Below are positions 1 to 7,877 of a stretch of DNA of 64,000 bases, in pieces. Position numbers and translations under genes: made by a program. The notes under the pieces are model-generated. The model was not told where the DNA came from, did no database searches, and saw nothing but the letters and a program-made list of their open reading frames with translations. The DNA is from Daejeonella lutea (GTDB lineage: Bacteria; Bacteroidota; Bacteroidia; Sphingobacteriales; Sphingobacteriaceae). The DNA lies in assembly GCF_900168015.1 (NCBI RefSeq), contig NZ_FUYR01000003.1:124001-188000 (forward strand), in the 5' to 3' direction. The number at the start of each line of letters is the position of its first letter. The stretch's first letter is position 1.

Positions 1-2
1 CA

Positions 3-1361
3 AGGAGCGACGCTAGTGCTATTAATTTAACTGAGACAAGTAATGCTGTTTCAGAAGTTATTCGGGACGCGAAATCTAATTCAAAAAAAGCTATTTGTTT
101 TGTTACAGGCGTTCCGGGGGCTGGTAAGACTTTAGTGGGGCTAGATATTGCGACACAAAACTTGAGCAAAAATGACAATTCCACTTCAGTATTTTTATCT
201 GGAAACGGCCCCCTAGTAGCTGTACTCAGGGAAGCATTAACAAGAGACAAGGTTCGAAGGGAAAAACTAAACGGTAATAAAATAACGAAGGGAGAAGCCT
301 TGCGGGGTGTGAAGACATTTATCCAAAATATACATCATTTCAGAGATGAATGTTTAGTTGATGAGAGTAGGGCTCCCTTTGATCATGTGGCTATTTTTGA
401 TGAAGCTCAACGAGCATGGGATCAAGTCCAAACGGCAAATTTCATGCAAAGGAAAAAAGGCAAGCCAGGCTTTACTTTTTCCGAGCCAGAATTTTTGATC
501 TCATGTTTAGACCGTCATAAAGATTGGGCTGTTATTGTTTGCTTGGTTGGCGGAGGCCAAGAAATTCACACTGGGGAGGGAGGCATAGCCGAGTGGATCG
601 CATCATTAAATCGATCGTTCCCTCATTGGGAAGTGAATATTTCCTCGAGATTGATGGATAGCGAATACGCTGCTGGAAAAGCATTGCAGTTATTCACAAA
701 CAAGTCGTCTGTTTCCGTGACGGATGAGTTGCATCTTGCAGTTTCGATGAGATCTTTCCGTGCAGAAAATGTATCCCATTTGGTAAAAAGCATATTGGAT
801 TTTGAAATTACAGAAGCTCAAAAGAACTTAGCATTAATTAAAGACAAATACCCTTTGGTACTTACCAGAGATCTAGCAAAGGCCAAAGCATGGTTAAAGT
901 CGAACGCTCGTGGAACAGAGCGGTATGGTATTGTTGCTTCGTCGCAAGCTCAAAGGTTGAAACCATATGCGATCGATATTAGAGTTCCCATCGATCCAGT
1001 ACATTGGTTTTTGGATCCGAAAGAAGATGTAAGGTCTTCGTATTATCTCGAAGATGCGGCAACAGAATTCCAAGTGCAAGGTTTAGAATTGGATTGGGCT
1101 TGCGTCACTTGGGACGGTGATTTCCGTTACTCCGATGATGGTTGGGCTCCCTTTTCGTTCGTTGGAGACAAATGGCAAAACATTAAAAAAGAAGCACGAC
1201 AACAATATATCAAAAACGCATACAGAGTCCTTTTGACGAGGGCTAGACAAGGTATGGTGATCGTCGTGCCTTTCGGGAGTAGTGAAGACAACACGAGAAG
1301 GCCGGAATATTATGATGGGACATTTAATTATCTTCAGAGTATCGATTTGGAAATGATTTAG
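3..1361 (+). CDS. DUF2075 P-loop helicase-like protein, 5' end outside window
   Basis: The reading frame is already open at base 3, so the true start lies upstream of the window; the GTG at 135 is internal because the Walker A motif GVPGAGKT is encoded just before it, at about bases 108-131. A Walker B-like segment ([12 protein letters not shown]) follows at about bases 388-423, and a late [14 protein letters not shown] segment resembles the C-terminal helicase motif of superfamily 1-type enzymes. This order is typical of DUF2075 (COG3410) proteins, predicted nucleic-acid-dependent ATPases, some found in defence islands. Neighbours on the left are unseen. The gene is followed by 1.4 kb of repeat-rich DNA, which fits the edge of an accessory region. 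The exact function is unknown. Confidence 0.8.
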   Translation, partial: RSDASAINLTETSNAVSEVIRDAKSNSKKAICFVTGVPGAGKTLVGLDIATQNLSKNDNSTSVFLSGNGPLVAVLREALTRDKVRREKLNGNKITKGEALRGVKTFIQNIHHFRDECLVDESRAPFDHVAIFDEAQRAWDQVQTANFMQRKKGKPGFTFSEPEFLISCLDRHKDWAVIVCLVGGGQEIHTGEGGIAEWIASLNRSFPHWEVNISSRLMDSEYAAGKALQLFTNKSSVSVTDELHLAVSMRSFRAENVSHLVKSILDFEITEAQKNLALIKDKYPLVLTRDLAKAKAWLKSNARGTERYGIVASSQAQRLKPYAIDIRVPIDPVHWFLDPKEDVRSSYYLEDAATEFQVQGLELDWACVTWDGDFRYSDDGWAPFSFVGDKWQNIKKEARQQYIKNAYRVLLTRARQGMVIVVPFGSSEDNTRRPEYYDGTFNYLQSIDLEMI

Positions 1362-1581
1362 TTGAGGTCTATTTCAAGATTCAACCTGCCGAAAATACTT
1401 ATTGAACATTTTCGTTTTTAAAAGGGTGTCAAAGAACTACTAGATGTTACACTTCATCTGATGCACACACCCAAATATCCCCAACTTCCATCCCAACTCT
1501 CAAATTTTGACCGAAAATGACCGAAAATGACCGCCTGACCAGTCAAAATTTAGTCAAAACAGGGGTCAAATCTGTGTTTTG

Positions 1582-1690
1582 TTCGTACCTCCTTCGTACC
1601 TTGTTCGTCTAACATGCCGTTTAGACTACCGCCAGCGCAATATGAGACGAACATGGTACGAACTTGGACACTACTTGGTACGAAGGAGGT
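1582..1690. repeat. Inverted array of TTCGTACC units with 11-bp spacing
   Basis: TTCGTACC begins at 1582 and 1593, and TTCGTCT at 1604, exactly 11 bp apart. After about 35 bp the reverse-complement core ACGAA appears at 1647, 1658 and 1680, again on multiples of 11 bp (the 1669 slot is degenerate). The two halves are reverse complements, so the whole could fold as a long interrupted hairpin or present two sets of half-sites on one helical face. Confidence 0.75.
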
Positions 1691-2131
1691 ATGGGGAGGT
1701 GGGAGCCTTGATACTTAATACTTGATATTCAATACCACTCCCATTCGCAAACCTCATCGTCCCTTTCCCGTAATCACAGCTTTTAAAAAGAGTACTTTCA
1801 GACCTTTGTGTAAACCCCTTAGTGTAAAAAGAGCTTCAGTGTGTTTTATATTTCCGGCAGTCCGGACAAAAAAATTTCAAACAGAGAAACTTGGAACTTT
1901 TTTCGACCTGTCTCTTACAAATTTAACTTTGATGATCACGTCGCGTGTTTACCTCCTTTTTTGCTAAATTTTAACCGTTCTGGGGAAGTTTCTGGCAGTT
2001 GGTGATAACTTGTGTGGTTGGGCTTCCAAATTTGCTTAAAGAGCTTTATTTAAGGTCGAGATTAAAAATCTGTTAAAATCGCCCATTAATGGGCTTTTAA
2101 GGCCGTTTTTCTTCAAAAGCTGAAATATTCC

Positions 2132-2280
2132 TTCGACAAAATGACGATTTCTTCGACTGTTCTTCGACTGCGCTTCGACTCGGCTTCGACTGCTGTTCGA
2201 CTCGCGTTCGAGACAGATTCGAGACAGGTTCGAGACAGATTCGGGAAGGCTTCGTGTATTCTTCGCTTGTTCATCGACCC
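2132..2280. repeat. Array of TTCGA motifs at an exact 11-bp period
   Basis: A TTCG core (usually TTCGACT or TTCGAGA) starts at 2152, 2163, 2174, 2185, 2196, 2207, 2218, 2229, 2240, 2251 and 2262, with a degenerate ATCGA at 2273 and an out-of-phase outlier at 2132. The spacing is exactly 11 bp throughout while the bases between cores vary. Because 11 is not a multiple of three the pattern does not reflect a coding repeat, and apparent frames across it are by-products. Confidence 0.85.
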
Positions 2281-2465
2281 GGCTTTTGGAGGGCTTTGTG
2301 TATTTTAGTGAGTTTGTTTTGGCCTCGATCAGGGGAGCTTCGACGGCATCCGAAAAGATTCCGAAAGGGAGTTGAAGAATTGGGGGAGGTGGGGCGAATT
2401 TGTGTGGTATCTGTCTTCCCTCTGTCCCGTATTTGGGTTGGAAGATGGTGTAAAAGATCAAAAAA

Positions 2466-2530
2466 GCCCCTCAGTCAGGCGAAGAGCCTGACAGCTCCCC
2501 TTGGCAGGGGAGCACTAACGTACACACCGT
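2466..2530 (+). repeat. Dispersed double-hairpin element, copy 1
   Basis: Two consecutive stem-loops are visible: TCAGGC/GCCTGA, then GCTCCCC/GGGGAGC, followed by a conserved tail ACTAACGTACACACCG. Related copies lie at 6389-6440 (degenerate) and, inverted, at 14798-14868. It resembles the REP-like elements scattered in intergenic DNA of Sphingobacteriaceae. Confidence 0.75.
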
Positions 2531-2680
2531 AATCCTATTAATCCTAGTTCAGTTTTAAGCATCAGTAATCCTTTAAATCCTATCATCCTATAAATCCTAA
2601 TCCAAACAATTAATCCTATTCCAGACAATTAAATCCTATCATCCAATAAATCCTAATCATCCTAATCACCGTTCCCTAAA
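2530..2680 (+). repeat. AATCCT-rich degenerate tandem tract
   Basis: About a dozen AATCCT or ATCCTA words recur with irregular 5-13-bp spacing just upstream of the sensor kinase gene. It looks like a decayed simple-sequence array. Confidence 0.6.
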
Positions 2681-2771
2681 TTCACAAAACTAAATCCAAC
2701 AAAAATTCGTAGTACCTATTGGAAGTGGTTGAGATTTACACTCTTAAGCAGAATATTGCGGAAATATATAA

Positions 2772-4130
2772 ATGAAAATATATACATTCGCACCCTGCTT
2801 TTACCAAAAGAAAAACATCTTAATGAGATCAGATAATCGCTTAAAAAGAGTCTGGGTCGAATTAGTGGGCGAGAGTGCCGAGTTTCGTAATGTCAATATA
2901 GCTGTCAATTCAATATGCGTAATAACCTGCGGGTTATTATTTATAATGATGGTCTCGGATCTCATGTTGGGATTGTATGAGGTCTCAGCAATTGTTGGAG
3001 GACTGATACTGATCAACGCAATACTGTTTTACTTCTCGCGATACAAGAAGAAGTACAATCCAGTTATCCTGATCTACACTATCGTAAGTTACATTGCGCT
3101 TGGGCTTAGTTTCGTATTTAACTTTGGGATAAATGGTCCTACCGTCCTTGGATTTTTTCTTACTTTTTTGCTGCTGGTAGCAATAGTAAAAAGGAAATAC
3201 CATTTATCTATTGCTATCGTTCATACGGCCTTTCTGGTAGCATTGTATTTTGCGGAGTATGTACTGCCGCACTGGTTTATTGGAGGGTATTCGTCGGATC
3301 TTATCCGGATTGCCGACTGGTCTATTGCTTATATGATCTGCCTGGCATTTACTTATTTTATAGTGATGTTTCTGAGGGATAGTTATAAGCGAGAGCGGAT
3401 CCTGGCACAGCAGCAAGCCATGGATATCACCGAGCAAAATGAGAGGTTGAAGAATCTGATCGCAGAAAAGGATAAGCTGTTTTCCCTGATCTCTCATGAT
3501 ATTGCATCTCCGCTGACCCTCATTCAGGGCTACCTGGAGATGCTGGGCGATGATATTCCAGCTGATCAGCAAAGGGAGGTCCGGGAAGGTCTTTTATCAC
3601 TTACCCGGCGTACTTCTGATATGCTCGTCAATATGCTTACCTGGTCTAAAAGCCAGATGAAAGGTGTAAAGATCAACACGCAGTCTTTTAACGTGAACGA
3701 GCTCTTGCAAAAAAACCTGCCTCTTTATCATTCAATCGCCGAGGCGAAAGATATACGGATCGACACATCAGCGTGTAATGATGTGATTATACATGCGGAC
3801 GAGGAGATGACCAAAGCCATTTTTAGAAATTTACTCAGCAACGCCATAAAATTCACCCCTTCTGATGGAGAAATAAGGCTGGCAATAGAAAGGAACGGAT
3901 CGCTGTGCTACATCCATGTATCGGATAACGGAATCGGCATGTCGCCCGAAAAGCAGAAAGAGCTTTTTACCCTTAATTCCAAAGCGACATACGGAACCCA
4001 CAACGAGACTGGTGTAGGACTAGGCCTGGTGCTGTGCAAGGAATTCGCAGAATTGCAAAAGGGAATTATAAGAGTGGAGAGTGCCGAGAATGAGGGGTCG
4101 AGGTTTACGGTGGGACTACCATTAGGTTAG
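2772..4130 (+). CDS. Membrane sensor histidine kinase
   Basis: A hydrophobic N-terminal half (about residues 40-205, probably six membrane spans) is followed by a short coiled linker and a complete kinase core. The H-box SLISHDIASPLTLIQG holds the phospho-accepting His near residue 240; the N-box is FRNLLSNAIKFTPSDGE, the G1 box DNGIGMSPEKQ and the G2 box GVGLGLVLCKEF. There is no separate periplasmic domain, so it probably senses through its membrane part. No response regulator gene is adjacent, making it an orphan kinase. An ATG at 2823 (MRSDNRLK) is an equally plausible start, since the first 17 residues look atypical. The 3' end runs straight into a heptanucleotide array. The signal and partner cannot be inferred. 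Confidence 0.92.
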   Translation: MKIYTFAPCFYQKKNILMRSDNRLKRVWVELVGESAEFRNVNIAVNSICVITCGLLFIMMVSDLMLGLYEVSAIVGGLILINAILFYFSRYKKKYNPVILIYTIVSYIALGLSFVFNFGINGPTVLGFFLTFLLLVAIVKRKYHLSIAIVHTAFLVALYFAEYVLPHWFIGGYSSDLIRIADWSIAYMICLAFTYFIVMFLRDSYKRERILAQQQAMDITEQNERLKNLIAEKDKLFSLISHDIASPLTLIQGYLEMLGDDIPADQQREVREGLLSLTRRTSDMLVNMLTWSKSQMKGVKINTQSFNVNELLQKNLPLYHSIAEAKDIRIDTSACNDVIIHADEEMTKAIFRNLLSNAIKFTPSDGEIRLAIERNGSLCYIHVSDNGIGMSPEKQKELFTLNSKATYGTHNETGVGLGLVLCKEFAELQKGIIRVESAENEGSRFTVGLPLG

Positions 4131-4133
4131 AGC

Positions 4134-4440
4134 CAAGTATCAAGAATCAAGAATCAAGACTTGGGGGAGGTGGTTTTGGGGTTTGCCGAAACTATTATTA
4201 CGAATTGAGAATTGAGAATTGAGAATTGCGGCGGGGAGCTGGCTTTGTCGATTGTCTTAGTGGAGAACTAAGGCGATGAATAAAAATTACAAATTACCAA
4301 TGAACGAGCATGTGGCCTGTGAATGCATCGTTTAAGTGGTCAGGATGACTTTAATATTTAATAACACTTCTTCTAATTGAATGTCCTCGTCACGGGTCCC
4401 TAACCACGAATCTTGATACTTGATACTTGCTACCTAATAC
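4134..4440. repeat. Heptanucleotide arrays in inverted pair between convergent genes
   Basis: Directly after the kinase stop, ATCAAGA/T-type units recur every 7 bp (4134-4160). A second array of GAATTGA units lies at 4202-4228. The reverse complement of the first type (CTTGATA units) occupies 4409-4440 and runs into the stop codon of the next gene. The outer arrays could pair as a long stem. The 180 bp between the second and third arrays shows nothing else. Confidence 0.8.
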
Positions 4441-5039
4441 TAAACAGCCACGTGCTGCAATATCGCCACCACCTTATCAGACAATATCTCGACATCGTGA
4501 TGCTCGTACAACGGGATTGCCATAAAATCACCTTCTTCCATATAGCGTACCTGATTTCCCACGGTACATTTACATCGCCCTTTCAGGATCAGGAAGCTTT
4601 CGTGTGATTCTTCGTGAACTTCATCCGGAATATGAGTATTGGTAACAACCAGCATCTGTACAACATTCTCAGATTGCTGCAGCACTGATGTGAAAACAGT
4701 GTTTTGTTCAATCTGCTCCGGGATCATATCTTTTACAAGATCGAGCCATTTGCCGTGATCAGAAAAAGAATTGATTAGCGGTAGGTCCTGCAAATTCATT
4801 TCCTTCTCTTTTTCCAGATTAGTGATACTTTCACTGATCTTATCCTTTACATGAGGGGGTGGCGCTATGCTCTGACTGTGTGCATATCTCTCCAGCGCCG
4901 ACTGAATCTGGTCGAGTTCAGCGCGAATCTCCGGAAACACTGATAGCATGCGCTCCACCTCTTCCCGCTCATTAGGGTCGAGCTGGTCGAGGGCATAGAG
5001 TTCAAGGATGCCGCTTTCTATGTAAGACTGGAGGTTCAT
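4440..5039 (-). CDS. ChrR-like cupin anti-sigma factor
   Basis: The 199-residue protein has two parts. Residues 1-70 (DQLDPNEREEVERMLSVFPE and following helices) resemble the anti-sigma domain of RskA/ChrR-type proteins, without an obvious zinc-binding HxxxCxxC. Residues about 110-199 form a cupin domain with metal-ligand-like HEESHESFLILKG and GDFMAIPLYEHHD motifs. No membrane segment is present, so it should be cytoplasmic like ChrR, which releases its sigma factor under oxidative stress. No sigma factor gene lies next to it, unusual for this class. The anti-sigma role is inferred from architecture; a stand-alone cupin sensor is the alternative. Confidence 0.75.
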   Translation of the reverse strand: MNLQSYIESGILELYALDQLDPNEREEVERMLSVFPEIRAELDQIQSALERYAHSQSIAPPPHVKDKISESITNLEKEKEMNLQDLPLINSFSDHGKWLDLVKDMIPEQIEQNTVFTSVLQQSENVVQMLVVTNTHIPDEVHEESHESFLILKGRCKCTVGNQVRYMEEGDFMAIPLYEHHDVEILSDKVVAILQHVAV

Positions 5040-5073
5040 GGATTAGTGGCTGCAAAGGTAGGAATAAATTGGG

Positions 5074-5231
5074 ATACGAGATACGAGCTGCGAGATATGA
5101 GTTTTTGCTTTTCGGTGAAAGAACGAGAGATTGCTTCGCTACGCACGCAATGACAAATTATACGTGGTGGTGTGGATTGTGCAGGTTAAAACTAGGCTCT
5201 CCTTCACGGAGACGCGACGGAGCAATCTCTT
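5074..5231. repeat. Heptad array plus inverted GAGATTGCTTCG-type element
   Basis: Four ATACGAG-like heptads stand at 5074-5101. Further on, GAGATTGCTTCG with trailing GCAATGAC (about 5127-5152) is matched by an inverted, imperfect copy at about 5207-5231 (GACGGAGCAATCTC). This is the pattern of a small dispersed palindromic element common in bacterial intergenic DNA. Confidence 0.6.
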
Positions 5232-5281
5232 AATCCTGCATTTCGGAACTTTTCCTAAATTCGCCTTTATATAAAAACCTC

Positions 5282-6316
5282 GTGTCAAAACCTATACTCG
5301 TATTAAAATTCGGAACAGCATCCATTACCACCAGCAAGGGTGAGCTTGATGAAATTGTTATTGCTGACATTGCCCGTCAGGTTAATGAAATTCATAGTAA
5401 ATACAACCTGGTCATCGTTTCATCCGGTGCAGTGGGTGCCGGCAAAAGATTCCTTAAAAATTACAGTGGTACCTTGAATGAAAAGAAAGCGGCAGCCTCA
5501 ATTGGCAACCCCCTTTTAATGAATACTTATTCGCGGTACTTTTCCCCTTACGGGATATCTATAGCTCAAAGTTTATGCGAGCGTCATCACTTTTCAAATC
5601 GTGATCAATTTCTGCAGTTGAAGAAAACTTACGAAAAGTTATGGGCGAGCAATATTATTCCTATCGCCAATGAGAATGATGTGGTGAGTAATCTTGAATT
5701 GAAGTTTTCAGATAATGATGAACTTGCTACACTTATAGCTGCGGGATTTGGAGCTGAGCAGGTGCTGTTTAGTACATCTGTTCCCGGAGTTCTGGATGCT
5801 GAGGGGAACGTAATTCCCGAACTGGATACATCTGACAAGAAAGTACTCCTGCTTGCCAACAAAGAAAAGTCTTCTGCTGGCCTGGGGGGCATGACTTCCA
5901 AGCTAAACTTTGCACGACTGGCTAACCTGATGGGAATCGGCGTGGTAATATTTGGGGTCCGTACAGAAAATGGTATTCTGAAAGCGCTTGAAGCGAAGAC
6001 GGGAACCTTATGCCATGCTCAGAAGATCAACCTGCCTGCACGTAAAAAATGGCTTGCCAGTGGAAGCCTCGTCAGCGGTCGCATTCAAATTGATGCCGGC
6101 GCATGTAAAGCTTTGCTAAAACGCCATAGCCTGCTCGCTGTTGGTATTAAAAAGATCCTGACCGGCTTCGAGAACGGGGAGATCATTGAGATTTTGGACG
6201 AGGATAATAATGCGGTTGCCGTAGCGAAAGCCAAAATCGCCTCATCGTCGCTGGGCAAAGATTTTAATGTGAAGAATTTGGAGGTAGCGCATGCGGATAA
6301 TATTGTGCTGCTATAG
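5282..6316 (+). CDS. proB: Glutamate 5-kinase
   Basis: ProB phosphorylates L-glutamate to gamma-glutamyl phosphate, the first step of proline synthesis. The N-terminal amino-acid-kinase fold is clear: LVLKFGTASITT at the start, VIVSSGAVGAGK at about residues 45-56, and NENDVVSNLEL with FSDNDELATLIA for substrate and metal binding. Residues about 255-335 (LVSGRIQIDAGACKALL onward) form the PUA domain present in many ProB proteins; the 344-residue length fits that form. Translation starts at GTG. The proA gene lies 199 bp downstream on the same strand, separated by repeats, so the two may be co-transcribed or use separate promoters. Confidence 0.95.
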   Translation: MSKPILVLKFGTASITTSKGELDEIVIADIARQVNEIHSKYNLVIVSSGAVGAGKRFLKNYSGTLNEKKAAASIGNPLLMNTYSRYFSPYGISIAQSLCERHHFSNRDQFLQLKKTYEKLWASNIIPIANENDVVSNLELKFSDNDELATLIAAGFGAEQVLFSTSVPGVLDAEGNVIPELDTSDKKVLLLANKEKSSAGLGGMTSKLNFARLANLMGIGVVIFGVRTENGILKALEAKTGTLCHAQKINLPARKKWLASGSLVSGRIQIDAGACKALLKRHSLLAVGIKKILTGFENGEIIEILDEDNNAVAVAKAKIASSSLGKDFNVKNLEVAHADNIVLL

Positions 6317-6320
6317 GGGA

Positions 6321-6440
6321 GAATTAAGAATTAAGAATTACGATCCGATAGCTATCGGATTGAGAATGGCTGGGTGGAGATGGAGGGGACCCCTCAGTCC
6401 GCCGAGAGCGGACAGCTCTCGCCCCCAATTGGGAATTCGT
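6321..6440. repeat. Heptad array, 18-bp palindrome and dispersed element copy 2
   Basis: Between proB and proA lie three GAATTAA-type heptads (6321-6341), a perfect 18-bp palindrome ATCCGATAGCTATCGGAT (6343-6360), and a degenerate copy of the CCCCTCAG double-hairpin element (6389-6440, stem GTCCGC/GCGGAC). The palindrome core CCGATAGCTATCGG recurs at 21010-21023. Confidence 0.75.
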
Positions 6441-6515
6441 ACTTCATATTTCGTAATTTGCCGTCGTTTAACAACAGACGTCCCGTTGTTCAGACACGAT
6501 TAATTTTATATACAA

Positions 6516-7763
6516 ATGGAAAGCATAATTTCTCTTCTCGAACAGGCATCCCTTGCTACGACTGCTGCGCGTAGGCTTAGCGATGAGAAGAAAGTGTCGA
6601 TTTTAAATACCCTCGCCGTCAAGCTTAGAGATAACGTAGTTGCGATAGTATCGGAGAATAGAAAAGATCTGGATAAAATGCCGGATACAGACCCTAAAAA
6701 AGACCGGCTGCTGCTTTCGGAATCAAGGATCAATGATCTTTCTATAAGTGTTGAGGAGATCAGCTCTTTGGCTGATCCATCGGATCATTTGCAGTATGAA
6801 AGTACATTGGCTAATGGATTGTCGGTGAAGAAGATTACGGTGCCACTGGGTGTTGTGGGGATCATTTACGAGTCGCGGCCAAACGTGACAGTTGATGTTG
6901 CCGCTTTGTGTATCAGATCGGGTAACGTTTGTGTGCTGCGGGGCGGGACTGATGCATTTTTCACCAATAGTGTTCTTGTTTCCCTGATCAGGGAAGTGCT
7001 TTCTGAATTCGACGTTGATGAAAACATGGTGCAGCTCTTGCCTGCCGACAGAAAGTTTATGCCTGAGTTATTAACCGCAACAAAATATGTAGATATATTA
7101 ATACCGCGCGGATCCCAGCAGCTGATTGATTATGTCCGTGAGCATGCATCTGTACCGGTTATCGAAACCGGTGCCGGAGTCTGTCACACCTATGTTGAAA
7201 GTACCGCTGATCTGGGGAAGGCTGCTGATATAGTAACCAATGCAAAGGTAAGCCGGCCCTCAGTTTGTAATTCGCTTGATACGGTAATTGCGGACAAAAA
7301 GATTGCAGCGGATTTGCTAAAATTACTGGCTCCGAAATTACTGGATTATAATGTGGAGATATTTGCGGATGATTTCAGCTATGAGATTCTCAAAGACTTA
7401 CAGTATCCGCACCTGGTGCAAGCGGTGGAGGAAGACTTTGGACGTGAGTTTCTTGATTTCAAATGCTCGGTAAAGACGGTCGATAATCCTGATGAAGCAC
7501 TGAAACATATTCGCACGTTTTCTTCTAAACATTCGGAAGCGATCATCTCCGAAGACAAGGATCTTTGCGAGCGTTTTCTACGCGAAGTTGATGCGGCAGC
7601 AGTTTTCGCTAATGCTTCAACACGTTTCACCGACGGCGGCGTATTCGGCCTCGGAGCTGAGATCGGTATCTCAACCCAAAAACTTCATGCTCGCGGTCCT
7701 TTCGCGCTTGAAAAACTGGTGACCGAGAAATGGGTTGTTAGGGGGAGCGGACAAATTCGTTAG
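6516..7763 (+). CDS. proA: Gamma-glutamyl phosphate reductase
   Basis: ProA reduces gamma-glutamyl phosphate with NADPH to glutamate-5-semialdehyde, the second step of proline synthesis. The 415-residue length is normal. Family landmarks are PLGVVGIIYESRPNVTVD (about residues 109-126), the catalytic cysteine in SRPSVCNSLDTVI (Cys near residue 251), and the C-terminal FGLGAEIGISTQKLHARGP segment. It follows proB on the same strand, which completes the module apart from proC, not seen here. Confidence 0.97.
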   Translation: MESIISLLEQASLATTAARRLSDEKKVSILNTLAVKLRDNVVAIVSENRKDLDKMPDTDPKKDRLLLSESRINDLSISVEEISSLADPSDHLQYESTLANGLSVKKITVPLGVVGIIYESRPNVTVDVAALCIRSGNVCVLRGGTDAFFTNSVLVSLIREVLSEFDVDENMVQLLPADRKFMPELLTATKYVDILIPRGSQQLIDYVREHASVPVIETGAGVCHTYVESTADLGKAADIVTNAKVSRPSVCNSLDTVIADKKIAADLLKLLAPKLLDYNVEIFADDFSYEILKDLQYPHLVQAVEEDFGREFLDFKCSVKTVDNPDEALKHIRTFSSKHSEAIISEDKDLCERFLREVDAAAVFANASTRFTDGGVFGLGAEIGISTQKLHARGPFALEKLVTEKWVVRGSGQIR

Positions 7764-7766
7764 CTT

Positions 7767-7877
7767 AAACTGAAAGTGGAAAACTGAAAGTTGAAGAGCA
7801 CGTACCGAGTGTCCCAACGCGTGGGCAAAAATAAACATAGGTACGCCGGGTCAATTTCAGTTTTCAGTTTTCAGATT
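7767..7877. repeat. Inverted heptad arrays at convergent gene ends
   Basis: ACTGAAA-type units follow the proA stop (7767-7796). Their reverse complement (TTTTCAG units) stands at 7852-7877, overlapping the last codons of the convergent gene. The pair could form a stem around a 55-bp loop region and serve as a two-way terminator. Confidence 0.7.

Larger units (their letters stand above)
1362..2771. other. 1.4-kb gene-free region rich in short-period repeats
   Basis: No open frame here looks like a protein: the longest ones follow the repeats. The stretch holds two tandem copies of the 10-mer GACCGAAAAT plus a partial third (about 1510-1535), two 11-bp phased arrays, one dispersed palindromic element and an AATCCT-rich tract, each listed separately. 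The rest is AT-rich sequence in which I see nothing specific. Confidence 0.7.

Noticed and set aside
2036-2461. 141-codon minus-strand frame with Arg/Ser/Glu-rich product
   Set aside because: It runs through the 11-bp TTCGA array, whose TCGA words keep stops out of that frame; the product has no family-like pattern.
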